Assembly (NCBI RefSeq): GCF_028330965.1
Contig: NZ_JAQMUB010000043.1
Span: 62,001-126,000, forward strand
DNA from: Oscillatoria sp. CS-180
Lineage (GTDB): Bacteria > Cyanobacteriota > Cyanobacteriia > Phormidesmidales > Phormidesmidaceae
Length of the DNA stretch: 64,000 bases
Direction: 5' to 3'
Every line of letters starts with the position of its first letter. Positions within the stretch are counted from its first letter, which is position 1. Below the pieces are notes generated by a model. That model did not search any database. It worked only from the letters and a program-made list of their open reading frames with translations, and was not told where the DNA came from. Both the position numbers and the translations under genes were made by a program. Positions 39,131-49,837 of this stretch are shown here, one piece after another.

Positions 39131-39234
39131 TATAGCCATCGTCAGGATTGTTAAGACAAGACGGCAAACCATTTGGCTATTGCGCTAAGCACCTCTGGAT
39201 GCGACTAAGTGCATTAGCTTCAATAGTTAATGCC
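39131..39234 (+). repeat. Dispersed structured repeat, copy E
   Basis: TATAGCCATCGTCAGGATTG, AAGACAAGACGGCAAACCAT, TGCGCTAAGCACCTCTGGAT, ACTAAGTGCATTAGC, then AATAGTTAATGCC. Nearly full length, in the sqdX-rmuC gap. Confidence 0.88.
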
Positions 39235-39331
39235 ACGGCTGGATACTATAAGTGGCTATGCGTCAATCCTGAAGGCATTGAGGATTAGTACAAATGTTGC
39301 TACCTTGGTATGACTCAAGCGAAGGAGTGAC

Positions 39332-40876
39332 ATGGCGCAGAGTCTACTGTGGGGGCTGTTGGGACTGGTTTTAGGAAGCGCGATCGCCACCTTGCTATTC
39401 CAAGCCCGCATCCAAACCATTCGAGAGCGGGCCAAAGCAGACGTGGTTGCTGACCGAGCCAGCGCTTATGAACGGCTACAGCAGCAGGAGCGGCAAATTC
39501 AAGAGTTGCGCACCACAGTTCAAGAGCGAGAGAAGCGGATTGAAACTACCCAGGACACGCTGCGACAGGAAGCAACCCTACGGGCAACGGCAGAAGCTCA
39601 GCTAGATCAGGTCTTTCAGGTAAGGCAGCAGCTTCAGGAACGGGACGCTCAACTGCACGAGTTGCAACAGTCTTACCTAACTGCGCGATCTCACCTCACT
39701 GAGGTCCAAACGCGATTGCAACAAGAACAAGCCCTGACTCAGGAAAAACAAGCGCTGCTGGATCAAGCCCAACAGCGACTCACCGATACCTTCAAAGCCC
39801 TCTCCACCGATGCGCTACAGCAAAATGCTCAATCTTTCATGCAGCTGGCAGAAGGCATTCTGTCTAAATTTCAAACTCAAGCGCAGGGAGATTTGGGTCA
39901 GCGACAAGCGGCTATTTCAGCTTTGGTGCAGCCACTGCACACATCTCTGCAGCAGGTCAGCACCCATTTGAAGCACTTAGAAACAGCCCGCACGGCTGCC
40001 TACAGCACCCTGACAGAGCAGGTGAAGTCTCTTGCCGTGGCCCAAACGCAACTACAAGGCGAGACAGCTAATTTAGTGAAGGCGCTGCGATCGCCTACGG
40101 TGCGAGGCCGCTGGGGCGAAATTCAGCTTCAGCGTGTAGTCGAAATCGCGGGCATGGTGGAGCACTGCGACTTCTTTCAGCAGGCAACCGTTGAAACCGA
40201 GCAGGGGCGGCTCAGACCTGACATGCTGATCCAACTCCCTAATCAGCGTCATATTATTGTGGATTCCAAAGCCCCCCTGCAAGCGTATTTGGACGCCTTG
40301 GAAGCTACCACTGAGCAGGAAAAGCGCGATCGCCTACAGCATCACGCCCGCCAGATCCGCACCCACCTGACCCAGCTTGGCAGCAAAGGGTATTGGGATC
40401 AGTTTCAGTCGGCGCCTGAGTTTGTTGTACTATTTCTGCCCGGCGAGACGTTCTTCAGTGCCGCTCTAGAGCAAGATCCGGGACTGATTGAATTTGGTGT
40501 GGAACAGCGAGTCATCCTCGCAACGCCCACTACGCTGATCGCCTTGCTGAAAGCTGTTGCTTATGGTTGGCGACAGGAAAAGCTCGCAGAGAATGCTGAG
40601 CAGATCAGCACTCTGGGCAAAGAAATGTACGATCGCACCTATACGCTCGTGAGCCATCTCGGTAAACTGCGACGAGGATTAGACAGTAGCGTAGACGCTT
40701 TCAATAAAGTAGTCGGCTCTTTAGAATCTCGTGTTCTCGTCACAGCCCGCAAATTCAAAGATTTAGGGGCTGTTTCGGGCGATGAATTGGCGTCTGTGGA
40801 AGCGCTGGATAGAACGCCGCGATCGCTGACGACAGGGGAGCTGAGGCACGACACACCGTTGGATACCGAAGAGTAA
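39332..40876 (+). CDS. rmuC: DNA recombination protein RmuC
   Basis: A 514-residue protein. An N-terminal membrane helix ([19 protein letters not shown]) is followed by a long coiled coil (about 25-150) rich in Gln and Glu. The RmuC nuclease-like domain (about 185-480) has [43 protein letters not shown] and the [17 protein letters not shown] block. RmuC limits recombination between short inverted repeats in E. coli; the catalytic PD-(D/E)xK-like core is inferred from the family. AAGGAG precedes the ATG. Length matches homologues. No partner gene adjacent. Confidence 0.94.
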   Translation: MAQSLLWGLLGLVLGSAIATLLFQARIQTIRERAKADVVADRASAYERLQQQERQIQELRTTVQEREKRIETTQDTLRQEATLRATAEAQLDQVFQVRQQLQERDAQLHELQQSYLTARSHLTEVQTRLQQEQALTQEKQALLDQAQQRLTDTFKALSTDALQQNAQSFMQLAEGILSKFQTQAQGDLGQRQAAISALVQPLHTSLQQVSTHLKHLETARTAAYSTLTEQVKSLAVAQTQLQGETANLVKALRSPTVRGRWGEIQLQRVVEIAGMVEHCDFFQQATVETEQGRLRPDMLIQLPNQRHIIVDSKAPLQAYLDALEATTEQEKRDRLQHHARQIRTHLTQLGSKGYWDQFQSAPEFVVLFLPGETFFSAALEQDPGLIEFGVEQRVILATPTTLIALLKAVAYGWRQEKLAENAEQISTLGKEMYDRTYTLVSHLGKLRRGLDSSVDAFNKVVGSLESRVLVTARKFKDLGAVSGDELASVEALDRTPRSLTTGELRHDTPLDTEE

Positions 40877-41083
40877 GGTTGATAGGTCTTCATGCCGAAA
40901 TTCCTTGTCCCGAGAAAAGTCTTGACAAGTGACAAAAGTTGAGGCAATCCCCAAGAGAGTGTTAAAGGTTTGCTGGTTTCCAAAATTTAGGCTCACAATG
41001 ACGCTAGCGCTGAAGCAATAGGGTTCATGCATTGCAAGAGCATGCGACAGCGCACCGTTCTGACGCAAAACTAACAACTGCCT

Positions 41084-43732
41084 ATGCGCCCAATTCGCAC
41101 TTTCAACGTAACTCCTTCCTTACCTCCTCGGTTAGAGGGTCTCAGAAAGCTGGCCTATAACCTCCAGTGGGATTGGGATGTCGATACAGTTGATCTTTTT
41201 CGGCGTCTCGATCCTGACCTGTGGGAATCCAGCCGTTACAATCCGGTTTTAATGCTGGGGACGATTAGTCAACAGCGACTGCAGGAAGTAGCAGAAGATG
41301 AAGGCTTCATTGCCCAGACGGATCGTGCACTCCAGCGCATGGAAGATTACCTGCGAGAAAGGACTTGGTATCACAAGAACCGTCCTCAGCCAGTAGGTGG
41401 CGAATGTTACGCCTACTTCTCGATGGAATTTGGCCTCACCTCCTGTATGCCTGTTTATTCAGGAGGACTAGGGGTCTTGGCTGGGGACCATTTGAAATCC
41501 GCCAGTGATTTAGGATTGCCGCTAGTGGCAGTCGGACTGCTCTATCAGGAAGGATATTTCGCTCAATATCTAAATGCTGATGGCTGGCAGCAAGAGCGCT
41601 ATCCGGTCAATGACTTCTACAACATGCCGCTACAGCTAGAGCGGGATGACAATGGATCTGAGATTCGCATTGCCGTAGACTACCCGGGGCGGACCGTTTA
41701 CGCTCGGATCTGGCGGGTTCAGGTTGGTACTGTGCCGCTGTATCTGCTGGATACGAACATCGAATCCAATAGCCAGTACGACCAAGATATCTGCGATCGC
41801 CTCTACGGTGGCGATATTGACATGCGGATTCACCAAGAGATTATGCTGGGCATTGGCGGCGTGCGGATGCTGGAAGCCTTGGGCTTGCAGCCAACGGCCT
41901 ATCACATGAACGAAGGTCACTCTGCTTTCTTGGCCCTTGAGCGCATTCGCATGCTGATGCAGTACAAAGGGCTGTCTTTCCCTGAAGCCTTCCAAGTTGC
42001 GGCTTCGAGTCAGGTCTTTACGACTCACACACCTGTGCCAGCGGGGATCGATCTGTTCGGGGCAGACAAGATTCTCTACTACTTAGGGCACTATGCCCGC
42101 AGCTTTGGTCTCTCCGACGATCAGTTTCTGGCCCTAGGTCGAGGGGATACTGGCGACTTGTCAACACCGTTCAGCATGGCGGTGCTAGCCATCAGAACTG
42201 CCAGTTTCGTGAATGGCGTCAGTAAGCTCCACGGGGCAGTATCTCGGGAAATGTTTGGTCTGCTGTGGCAAGCTCTCCCCTTGTCGGAAGTGCCTATCAC
42301 GTCCATCACTAACGGAGTTCATGCCAGAAGCTGTGTAGCTAAGCCCACTCAAGAGCTTTTTGATCGCTATCTAGGACCGAATTGGTCACAAGCCGGATCT
42401 AAAGATCCGCTATGGGAACGAGTGAAATCTATTCCTGATGAGGAAATGTGGCGCAACCATGAGCTGTGCCGCTCCCAGCTCGTCAAATATGTCCGCAATC
42501 GACTGAAGCAGAGCTTGGTTAATCGAGATGCCCCGCCGCATGAAATTATGAAGGCTGAGGAAGTACTCGATCCGTCTGTGCTGACTATCGGATTTGCCCG
42601 ACGATTTGCGACGTATAAGCGAGCAACGCTCTTCCTCAGAGACTTGGAACGGATTCGCCAAATCATCACAGGCAGTGGCAAGCTCAATCGTCGAGTCCAG
42701 TTTGTCATCGCCGGTAAGGCACACCCCAGGGACATTCCTGGAAAAGAGCTGATTCGCAGCATTATTCACTTTACCCGTGATGAAGGTCTCGACAGTTCAA
42801 TCGTCTTTGTGCCCAACTACGACATTCATACGTCTCGGGCGATGGTTGCCGGAGCTGATGTCTGGTTGAACAATCCTCGTCGTCCTCGCGAAGCCTCAGG
42901 CACCAGTGGCATGAAGGCAGCGATGAACGGCGTGCTGAATCTTAGCGTCCTAGACGGCTGGTGGGATGAGGCAGACTATGTGAAAACAGGCTGGGCGATT
43001 GGCTCTGGTGAAGAGTACGACAATCCCAACTATCAGGATGATGTAGAGGCCAATGCGCTCTATGAACTGATTGAGAAGGAAGTTGTGCCGCTGTTCTACG
43101 ATCGCGATGAAAATGATGTTCCTCGCGGTTGGGTCAGCAAGATGAAGGACGCCATCTATCTGAACACGCCAACCTTCAATACGGCTCGCATGGTCAAGGA
43201 GTATGCCCGCCGGGCCTACTTCACCACCAGCGATCGCCTACAGCAGCTCATCACCAACCAGTATGAGCCTGCCAGGGAGTTAGCAGCCTGGAACAATCGC
43301 CTGCACGAGCACTGGTACGCCATCAAGATCGACTCCATCAATATCGCCGAGCCGACTGATTTGCAGGTGAATCAAACGTTTGAGGTCAAGGCTGACATCA
43401 ATTTGGGGCAGCTAACCCCTGAGGATGTCCAGGTTGAGCTTTATCAGGGCACGGTGCAAGTCGATGGCGAAATGCACAGCGGCGTTGCTATTCCAATGAC
43501 CTATGAAGGGGACAGCGGTCAAGGTCAAAGTCGCTATGGCGGCACTCTGCAATATTCCAAGAGTGGCTTGCAGGGGTTGTCTTTGCGAATTCTGCCGAAG
43601 CATCGCTACCTCAATAGCTCACTAGATCCCGGACTGATTCTGTGGGCACAGCCCGATGAAGTTCAGGTCTCGGTAGGCGAACAGGTCCCTAGCCCACTGC
43701 CTATCGCAGAACCAGCAGCGATCGCTAAATAA
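41084..43732 (+). CDS. glgP: Alpha-glucan (glycogen/maltodextrin) phosphorylase
   Basis: An 882-residue GT35 enzyme that releases glucose 1-phosphate from alpha-1,4-glucan using phosphate and pyridoxal phosphate. The N-terminal DUF3417-like block (LEGLRKLAYNLQWDWD) marks the Thermotoga/Thermus-type phosphorylase rather than the plant/E. coli GlgP type. Also present are CYAYFSMEFGLTSCMPVYSGGLGVLAGD, TTHTPVPAGID, FARRFATYKRA and the PLP-lysine motif GTSGMKAAMNG near residue 610. It should mobilise glycogen in the dark. The C-terminal 120 residues form an extra beta-rich region. A strong terminator follows at 43772. Confidence 0.94.
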   Translation: MRPIRTFNVTPSLPPRLEGLRKLAYNLQWDWDVDTVDLFRRLDPDLWESSRYNPVLMLGTISQQRLQEVAEDEGFIAQTDRALQRMEDYLRERTWYHKNRPQPVGGECYAYFSMEFGLTSCMPVYSGGLGVLAGDHLKSASDLGLPLVAVGLLYQEGYFAQYLNADGWQQERYPVNDFYNMPLQLERDDNGSEIRIAVDYPGRTVYARIWRVQVGTVPLYLLDTNIESNSQYDQDICDRLYGGDIDMRIHQEIMLGIGGVRMLEALGLQPTAYHMNEGHSAFLALERIRMLMQYKGLSFPEAFQVAASSQVFTTHTPVPAGIDLFGADKILYYLGHYARSFGLSDDQFLALGRGDTGDLSTPFSMAVLAIRTASFVNGVSKLHGAVSREMFGLLWQALPLSEVPITSITNGVHARSCVAKPTQELFDRYLGPNWSQAGSKDPLWERVKSIPDEEMWRNHELCRSQLVKYVRNRLKQSLVNRDAPPHEIMKAEEVLDPSVLTIGFARRFATYKRATLFLRDLERIRQIITGSGKLNRRVQFVIAGKAHPRDIPGKELIRSIIHFTRDEGLDSSIVFVPNYDIHTSRAMVAGADVWLNNPRRPREASGTSGMKAAMNGVLNLSVLDGWWDEADYVKTGWAIGSGEEYDNPNYQDDVEANALYELIEKEVVPLFYDRDENDVPRGWVSKMKDAIYLNTPTFNTARMVKEYARRAYFTTSDRLQQLITNQYEPARELAAWNNRLHEHWYAIKIDSINIAEPTDLQVNQTFEVKADINLGQLTPEDVQVELYQGTVQVDGEMHSGVAIPMTYEGDSGQGQSRYGGTLQYSKSGLQGLSLRILPKHRYLNSSLDPGLILWAQPDEVQVSVGEQVPSPLPIAEPAAIAK

Positions 43733-43771
43733 CGGTCGGCAGCACTTTAAAGCTTGTCCGACACTCGACTC

Positions 43772-43827
43772 AAAGAGCAGGTAGCTTGATAAGAATTTTC
43801 TTCTTAAGGGCTGCACCTGCTCTTTTT
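43772..43827 (+). terminator. Rho-independent terminator of glgP
   Basis: An 11-bp stem AAAGAGCAGGT (43772-43782) / ACCTGCTCTTT (43815-43825) with a 32-nt loop that itself contains a small AGAAxxxxTTCT stem, followed by T-residues. It lies 40 nt past the glgP stop and 73 nt before the SNF2 gene. Confidence 0.88.
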
Positions 43828-43899
43828 GCGTATGAATGCCTTAAAATTTCCAATAATTCACTATCAAAAGTCCACCGCTGCCATTTTCAGGGGGCCGCG

Positions 43900-46800
43900 A
43901 TGCAAGTTCTCCACGGTACTTGGATACCCCAATCAACAACCGATTTTCTGCAGACGGGTACCTTTTGTCTCTGGGTAGAGACCGATCAAAAAAGTCGTCG
44001 CCGTCGAGCAGGACATCCTTACCATCTGTTCGAGCCTGAGTTGGTTCCTCTGCTGGAGGGTGAACTAGGCATTCAACCAAAAGGACGATGGCAGTTAAAG
44101 GATTTTATTGCCCCACGTTTGTTCCTATTGCCCACGGTAGAGGAACAGCCACTGCCCTCTTTGGAGATGTCTCGCTACCTAGAAACAGAGACTCCAGATT
44201 CCTTCGACTGGCAGTTTTGGCAAATTGATTGCTTTTCTATTAGCGACAATGCCAGCTTAATTAGTACGCTGAATGACCTGCATTTTTTAGCTTTTTATAA
44301 CTTGGCGGATGTTCAGCTAGGGGCTGATCTGCTGTTTTGGTATCACTATACCCAGGCGTTCAAACAGGTCATTTTACGGGACCAATATATCCCGGCGCTG
44401 AAGTACCGCAGCCTATCTACTGCTCAATCAACGACAGCTAAGACGAAAACTCGTTCCAAAAAGGCGTCCTCCCGAGCCACTTCCAGCCGTTCTAAATCAG
44501 CTAGCGACAAGTTTGAAATCTATGCCGGTTGGGAAATTGCCGGCGATCGCTACGAAAATGATCTGCAAGCCTACAGCGAATATATGCCCTATCTCTGCGT
44601 TGCGGGCTTTGATACACCACCTGATGATCTCCAACTCTTTGACCGCAAAACTCTGCTGCGCCATTTTTCAGAATGTTGGATGAATGCTTTAATCAAGCAA
44701 ACATACCTGCCGCAGTCGTATTGCAAGCGGATTGAAGGGTCCCTCATTGAGGTTTGCCTACAACAAAGCCCCCAGTATCCGTGGGTAGGCAACGGTTCAT
44801 CCCTAGAAAACTATCAGCGATGGCAGGCATGGCGCGATCGCATCAGCCGCTCAGAAACTGCGGCTCCCTTTCATATTGCCTTCAAGCTAGAGGAACCTGC
44901 TAAACCAGAAGACGCTTGGCAAATTCTCTTCTACGTAGCGCCTAAGCATGATCCCTCTTTGCAAATAGCCCTGCTGGACTTTTGGCGACTGCGGGGGAGC
45001 AAACAACAAGAACTACAAAAACAGTTTGGCGATGAATTTGAGCAGCACTTGCTCATGAATCTAGGTTACGCCGCTCGGATTTATCCTGGTTTTTGGGATG
45101 GTTTAGAAACCGATGAACCCGTTGGCATTTCCGTCAACCTGGATACGGCTTTCAACTTCCTCAAGGAAGCGGCCTGGGTGTTGGAAGATGCCGGCTACAA
45201 AGTCATCGTGCCAGCCTGGTGGACACCCAAAGGTCGCAAACGCGCCAAGGTACGGTTAAAAGCACAAGGCAAGTCGCTCGGCGGCAATGACAAAAGTAAG
45301 AGCTACTTCTCGTTTGAAACCCTGGTGCAGTACCAGTACGAGTTGTCTATTGGGGATAAGCCGGTTACCGAGCAGGAGTGGCAAGAACTGGTAGAGGCGA
45401 AATCGCCGCTGGTGAAATTTCGCGGACAGTGGATGGAGCTAGACCAGGACAAAATGCAGGAAATGCTGAAGTTCTGGAAACAGCAGCAGGCTGAGAATCC
45501 TGAAATGTCGCTGCTGGAATTTATGAAGCTAGCAGCGGCTGAAGACGAAAATAACCTAGAGGTGGAGTTCGATCGCCAAGATACGCTAGCCACCATGCTG
45601 ACGCAGCTCAACGACAAAACGTGCCTGCATGTTTCAGAGGACCCCGCTCAGTTTGAGGGGACGCTGCGGGAATATCAGAAACGCGGTCTTTCCTGGCTGC
45701 AATATTTAGAAAACCTGGGGCTAAACGGCTGTCTGGCCGACGATATGGGGTTGGGAAAAACGGTTCAAGTCATTGCTCGTTTGGTGCAGGAGCGCGAACT
45801 GGCGACTGAGGCTGGAATCAAAAACATTCCCCCAACACTGCTCATTGCCCCAACTTCTGTTTTGGGGAACTGGCGACACGAAATTGAAAAATTTTCGCCT
45901 GGTCTACAAGCGATTGTGCACCATGGCAGCGATCGCGCCAAAGAAGCCAAAGACTTCAAAGCTATGTGTCGTGGCAACGATATCGTCATTACCTCCTTCA
46001 CCCTGGCCCGCAAAGATGCCAAATTGCTCAACTTAGTCAACTGGCATCGCATTGTGCTGGACGAAGCCCAAAACATTAAAAATCCTAAAACAGCCCAGAC
46101 CAAAGCCATCCTCAAGCTGGAAGCCAATCACCGCCTAGCACTGACTGGAACCCCCGTAGAGAACCGACTGCTCGATCTCTGGTCCATCTTCAACTTTTTG
46201 AATCCGGGCTACCTCGGTACTCAAGCACAGTTTCGCAAACAGTTTGAAGTGCCGATTCAAAAAGACAACAGCCCTACCCGCTCTGCAACCCTCAAGAAGC
46301 TGGTGGAGCCGTTCATTCTGCGACGGGTCAAAACTGACCAGTCCATCATCAAAGACTTGCCCGACAAGGTGGAACAAAAGCTATTTTGCAACCTCACGAA
46401 GGAGCAGGCTTCCCTCTATGAAGCGGTTCTTAAGGACGTTACAGAACAGCTTAATGACTCTGAGGGGATTCAGCGCAAAGGATTAATTCTGGCAACGCTG
46501 ACGAAGCTCAAGCAAATCTGCAATCACCCCCGTCAGTTTTTGCAAGACGAGAGTGAGTTTGCGCCGGAGCGATCACACAAACTCAGCCGTCTCTCCGAAA
46601 TGCTGGAAGAGGTGGTCGAGGAAGGCGAAAGCGCTTTGGTCTTCAGCCAGTTTCGCGAAATCGGTGATGCCCTCGAAAATCACCTGCGCCATACCCGTCA
46701 CTACAAAACCCACTACATCCACGGCGGCACTAACCGCAAAAAGCGCGAGCAAATGATCGCCGATTTCCAAGATCCCGATTCAGATCCCGCCATTTTTGTT

Positions 46801-47115
46801 CTGTCGCTCAAAGCCGCCGGTGTCGGTATCACCCTGACCAAAGCCAACCACGTTTTCCACTTCGATCGCTGGTGGAATCCTGCTGTTGAAGATCAGGCCA
46901 CGGACCGCGCCTTTCGTATCGGCCAGAAGAAAAATGTCTTCGTCCACAAGTTCGTCACGATGGGGACCCTGGAAGAACGCATTGACCAGATGATTGAAGA
47001 CAAGAAAAAACTGGCAGGGGCGATCGTCGGCTCTGATGAATCCTGGCTCACTGAACTCGACAACGACGCCTTCAAAGAACTAATCGCTCTCAACAAAAGT
47101 GCCATCCTGGAATAG
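43900..47115 (+). CDS. SNF2-family DNA helicase/translocase
   Basis: A 1071-residue protein. The ATG at 43900 follows GGGGG and begins MQVLHGTWIPQ, the usual opening of bacterial SNF2 proteins. Residues 1-540 form the SNF2-associated N-terminal region; a Ser/Lys-rich hinge lies near 180-200. The helicase core starts at about 595 with DDMGLGKTVQVIARL (motif I, about 612), LDEAQNIKNP (motif II, about 720), ALTGTPVENRLLDLW (III), and ends with LSLKAAGVGITLT and QATDRAFRIGQ (motifs V-VI). It is an ATP-dependent duplex translocase probably used in repair or transcription. It heads a run with DUF29 and SWIM genes; SNF2-SWIM pairing is common in bacteria and suggests one complex. Confidence 0.95.
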   Translation: MQVLHGTWIPQSTTDFLQTGTFCLWVETDQKSRRRRAGHPYHLFEPELVPLLEGELGIQPKGRWQLKDFIAPRLFLLPTVEEQPLPSLEMSRYLETETPDSFDWQFWQIDCFSISDNASLISTLNDLHFLAFYNLADVQLGADLLFWYHYTQAFKQVILRDQYIPALKYRSLSTAQSTTAKTKTRSKKASSRATSSRSKSASDKFEIYAGWEIAGDRYENDLQAYSEYMPYLCVAGFDTPPDDLQLFDRKTLLRHFSECWMNALIKQTYLPQSYCKRIEGSLIEVCLQQSPQYPWVGNGSSLENYQRWQAWRDRISRSETAAPFHIAFKLEEPAKPEDAWQILFYVAPKHDPSLQIALLDFWRLRGSKQQELQKQFGDEFEQHLLMNLGYAARIYPGFWDGLETDEPVGISVNLDTAFNFLKEAAWVLEDAGYKVIVPAWWTPKGRKRAKVRLKAQGKSLGGNDKSKSYFSFETLVQYQYELSIGDKPVTEQEWQELVEAKSPLVKFRGQWMELDQDKMQEMLKFWKQQQAENPEMSLLEFMKLAAAEDENNLEVEFDRQDTLATMLTQLNDKTCLHVSEDPAQFEGTLREYQKRGLSWLQYLENLGLNGCLADDMGLGKTVQVIARLVQERELATEAGIKNIPPTLLIAPTSVLGNWRHEIEKFSPGLQAIVHHGSDRAKEAKDFKAMCRGNDIVITSFTLARKDAKLLNLVNWHRIVLDEAQNIKNPKTAQTKAILKLEANHRLALTGTPVENRLLDLWSIFNFLNPGYLGTQAQFRKQFEVPIQKDNSPTRSATLKKLVEPFILRRVKTDQSIIKDLPDKVEQKLFCNLTKEQASLYEAVLKDVTEQLNDSEGIQRKGLILATLTKLKQICNHPRQFLQDESEFAPERSHKLSRLSEMLEEVVEEGESALVFSQFREIGDALENHLRHTRHYKTHYIHGGTNRKKREQMIADFQDPDSDPAIFVLSLKAAGVGITLTKANHVFHFDRWWNPAVEDQATDRAFRIGQKKNVFVHKFVTMGTLEERIDQMIEDKKKLAGAIVGSDESWLTELDNDAFKELIALNKSAILE

Positions 47116-47132
47116 AAACCTCTCCTACTCCC

Positions 47133-47591
47133 ATGACGACTGTGCCCTCTCATTCACCCTCTACGCCCCTCTACGATCGCGACTACGCAGCGTGGCTATC
47201 CCAGACAGCCTTACTACTGCGAGAAGGCAAGCTAGAAGCCGTCGATATTGTCAACCTGGTCGAAGAACTCGAAGACATGGGGCGCAGCGAAAAACGAGCA
47301 CTTGAAAGCAACTTAGAAATCCTCCTGCGGCACTTGCTGAAGTATCAGTACCAGCCAGATCTCCGCTCCAACAGTTGGCGATTCACCCTTCTGGAACACC
47401 GCGATCGCATCCTCAAATCTTTCCGTGACAGCCCTAGCCTCAAACTCTATTTCAGCCAGATTTTTGCCGAAGCTTATTGCCGCTCTCGTCAGAAAGCTGC
47501 TGTTGAAACAGGGCTGCCGATTGAGACTTTTCCCAATGTTTGCCCCTTTGCTCCCGAAGCCGTTTTAGATACAGCGTTTTTGCCTGCCTGA
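47133..47591 (+). CDS. DUF29 family protein
   Basis: A 152-residue helical protein of the DUF29 family, abundant in cyanobacteria. Landmarks are LYDRDYAAWLSQTALLLREG, LVEELEDMGRSEKRALESNL, LLRHLLKYQYQP and SWRFTLLEHRDRI. No catalytic motif or membrane helix is known for the family. The gene lies 17 nt after the SNF2 gene and 65 nt before the SWIM gene on the same strand, so it may be co-expressed with them. DUF29 genes scatter widely, often in multicopy, and a link to mobile elements or toxin-antitoxin pairs has been suspected but not shown. Confidence 0.9.
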   Translation: MTTVPSHSPSTPLYDRDYAAWLSQTALLLREGKLEAVDIVNLVEELEDMGRSEKRALESNLEILLRHLLKYQYQPDLRSNSWRFTLLEHRDRILKSFRDSPSLKLYFSQIFAEAYCRSRQKAAVETGLPIETFPNVCPFAPEAVLDTAFLPA

Positions 47592-47656
47592 ATCTGCCTG
47601 CCTGACCCTGACCGACTGACTTTATTTGACCCAAAAGTGTTATGGAGTAAATTGCA

Positions 47657-48493
47657 ATGGCTAAATTTGGACGAACTTGGTGGGGACAGAAATTCATTGA
47701 AGCGATTGAGAAACTGACCGATCCTGGTCGCCTCAGTCGAGGACGCTCCTACGCTAGCCCCTCCCGCATCCTCAGCTTCAATCTGGAAGACAGCACAGTC
47801 ACGGCTCAGATTCGCGGCAACGTTAATCCCTACTTCGGCGTTTATGAAGAACCGCGTTATCACACCGTGATTGACTTTGAGCCGATCAGTCGAGCTAAGT
47901 GGGCTGCTGCGATCGCCCTCATTGGGTCCAAAGCCAGCCTCATTTCTCGCCTGCTCCTCAACGAAATTCCTGAAAACATCGAAGACAGCTTTGCCACGCT
48001 AGGACTACACCTGCTGCCCGCCAAGAAAGGCGATTTCCATACCCAGTGCTCCTGCCCAGACTGGAGCAATCCCTGCAAACACGTCGCTGGCCTCTACTAT
48101 CGCATTGCCGAGGAAGTTGATCGCGACCCGTTTTTGCTTTTTCAGCTCCGTGGTCTCTCCCGCGATCAGCTCCAAGCCGAACTTGCCAAAACGCCCCTCG
48201 GTCAAGCCCTCTCCGCAGAACTCGCCGCCCAACGAAAGCCCCCAACGCCTGTAGACAGCTATTTCACTCGACCCGAACTGCAATCAGCACCAGAGTTGAG
48301 CTTGAAAACATTTTGGCAAGGGGAAAAACGACTGCCCCAAACCGTTGAAGCCGTTTCACCATCGCCCGTCTCAGCCGTGCTGGTCAAAAAGCAAGGCGAC
48401 TTCCCCGAATTCTGGCACCGAGACAACTCCTTCATTGAAGCAATGGAAGGACTGTATGGCTACGTTAAGAGCAAGAATGCCAAGAAGCTCTAA
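47657..48493 (+). CDS. SWIM zinc-finger protein
   Basis: A 278-residue protein. An N-terminal beta-rich region (KFGRTWWGQKFIEAIE, GRSYA) leads to the SWIM zinc finger CSCPDWSNPCKHVAGLYY at about 131-148 (CxCx6CxH, slightly variant spacing). SWIM domains bind DNA or protein and are regularly encoded beside SNF2 helicases, where they are thought to target or regulate the helicase. The C-terminal half (about 165-278) is variable, with a proline-rich linker. ATGGAGT lies about ten bases before the ATG. It ends the SNF2-DUF29-SWIM run. Confidence 0.92.
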   Translation: MAKFGRTWWGQKFIEAIEKLTDPGRLSRGRSYASPSRILSFNLEDSTVTAQIRGNVNPYFGVYEEPRYHTVIDFEPISRAKWAAAIALIGSKASLISRLLLNEIPENIEDSFATLGLHLLPAKKGDFHTQCSCPDWSNPCKHVAGLYYRIAEEVDRDPFLLFQLRGLSRDQLQAELAKTPLGQALSAELAAQRKPPTPVDSYFTRPELQSAPELSLKTFWQGEKRLPQTVEAVSPSPVSAVLVKKQGDFPEFWHRDNSFIEAMEGLYGYVKSKNAKKL

Positions 48494-48546
48494 TCGCTTG
48501 GCTAAGCGCTCGGTATGATGAGTGTGGTTTCTGGGAAAGAGTGGGT

Positions 48547-49830
48547 ATGGTTAGCGATCGCTACGCGGAGTTCATCACAGTCTCTCGAAACTTAGAGAAC
48601 TTTCCTCTATTAGCAGCAGAGGACATCGAGAGATTCCGGGTTCCCTACGGACAGCGTGTGCTGGCTCGACTGCGAGGCGACATTTTGTCAGTCGGAGACG
48701 CCGGTAAAGTCATTTTCACGGGGCACCGAGGGTGCGGCAAGTCTACTTTGCTGGCGCAACTGCCTCGATTAATGCGAGAGGACGACCTCTTCGTCTCCTT
48801 CTTCTCCATTGCTGACATGGTAGAAATGTCAGACGTGAACCATATCAATATCCTGTACGCTATTGCGCTGAAGCTGCTGAGTCAGGCAACGAAGCAACGA
48901 ATTCCCATTACCGAGAACACCAAAAATACCCTCATCAACTGGTTTACTCAGACCAAGTCTCGGACTTACATAGACCAACTTAACCAAGCCATGTCTGCGG
49001 GAATAGACTTCTTTAATTTTTTTACAGGGAAGTTGCAGAAGGAAAGCGTTTTTCGAGAAGAAATCAAAGAAACCTACGAGCGCAGCGTCTCAGACTTATC
49101 CCGGCAGATTGACCTAATTGCAGCAGCCATCTTTTCGGCAACTCGAAAGAAGGTCCTCGTCATCATTGATGACCTGGATAAGCTAGACCTGCCCGTAGTG
49201 AGGTCCATTTTTCAGGAAAATGTCAACGCACTGTTTTCACCCAATGTCCGGGTTGTCTTCACGATCCCGATTTCGGTGATTCGCGAACCCCAGATTTATG
49301 CGGCGCTGGCGGCCAGAAGCAACGTTATCCTGCTACCCGTGATGAAGTTCTTTCCGAAGGAGAAAGCTCACCAGACAGAGCGCGTTCCTATTCAGTCCAA
49401 TGTTGAGATGTTGGAACGAATTCTGGAGAAGCGAATTCCAGCGCACCTAATTGAACCTGACATGGTGCGGCAAATTGTATTGCTAAGCGGCGGCGTCCTC
49501 CGCGAACTGGTTCGTCTTTGTCGAGAATGCTGTCGGGAGTGCCTACTGGTCATAGACCTGGAGCCTGAAACAACTGACGTTAAAATTAACGACGACATTT
49601 TGACCGAAGCAGTCAAGTCTCTGCGGAACCAGTATGCACGGCCTATCGGCACCAATCGCTATGCAATGCTGGCGCAGACGTATGAAAATTTTGCCCCGCC
49701 GGATGCCGAGAGCGAAGAGTTTTTGGAACTCCTGCACGGGCTGTATGTGTTGGAATATGAGAATGCCGACCTGTGGTATGACCTGCATCCCCTCGTTGCC
49801 GACATCCTGCGACGCAAGCAGCTGATTTAA
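48547..49830 (+). CDS. P-loop (AAA/STAND-like) ATPase paired with TPR protein
   Basis: A 427-residue soluble ATPase. ATG at 48547; a GTG two codons earlier is possible. Walker A is GHRGCGKST at about 59-67 and Walker B is VLVIIDDLDKLD at about 203-214, followed by VVFTIPISVI (sensor-like strand). A C-terminal helical region has LLSGGVLRELVRLCRECCREC, then ends in a winged-helix-like segment (YVLEYENADLWYDLHPLVADIL). The arrangement suits a regulatory ATPase of the STAND/KAP broad group. No effector domain is fused. The TPR gene begins 7 nt after the stop, so the two are almost certainly translated together. Function is unknown; a signalling or conflict/defence role is an inference from architecture. 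Confidence 0.85.
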   Translation: MVSDRYAEFITVSRNLENFPLLAAEDIERFRVPYGQRVLARLRGDILSVGDAGKVIFTGHRGCGKSTLLAQLPRLMREDDLFVSFFSIADMVEMSDVNHINILYAIALKLLSQATKQRIPITENTKNTLINWFTQTKSRTYIDQLNQAMSAGIDFFNFFTGKLQKESVFREEIKETYERSVSDLSRQIDLIAAAIFSATRKKVLVIIDDLDKLDLPVVRSIFQENVNALFSPNVRVVFTIPISVIREPQIYAALAARSNVILLPVMKFFPKEKAHQTERVPIQSNVEMLERILEKRIPAHLIEPDMVRQIVLLSGGVLRELVRLCRECCRECLLVIDLEPETTDVKINDDILTEAVKSLRNQYARPIGTNRYAMLAQTYENFAPPDAESEEFLELLHGLYVLEYENADLWYDLHPLVADILRRKQLI

Positions 49831-49837
49831 TCCGCCC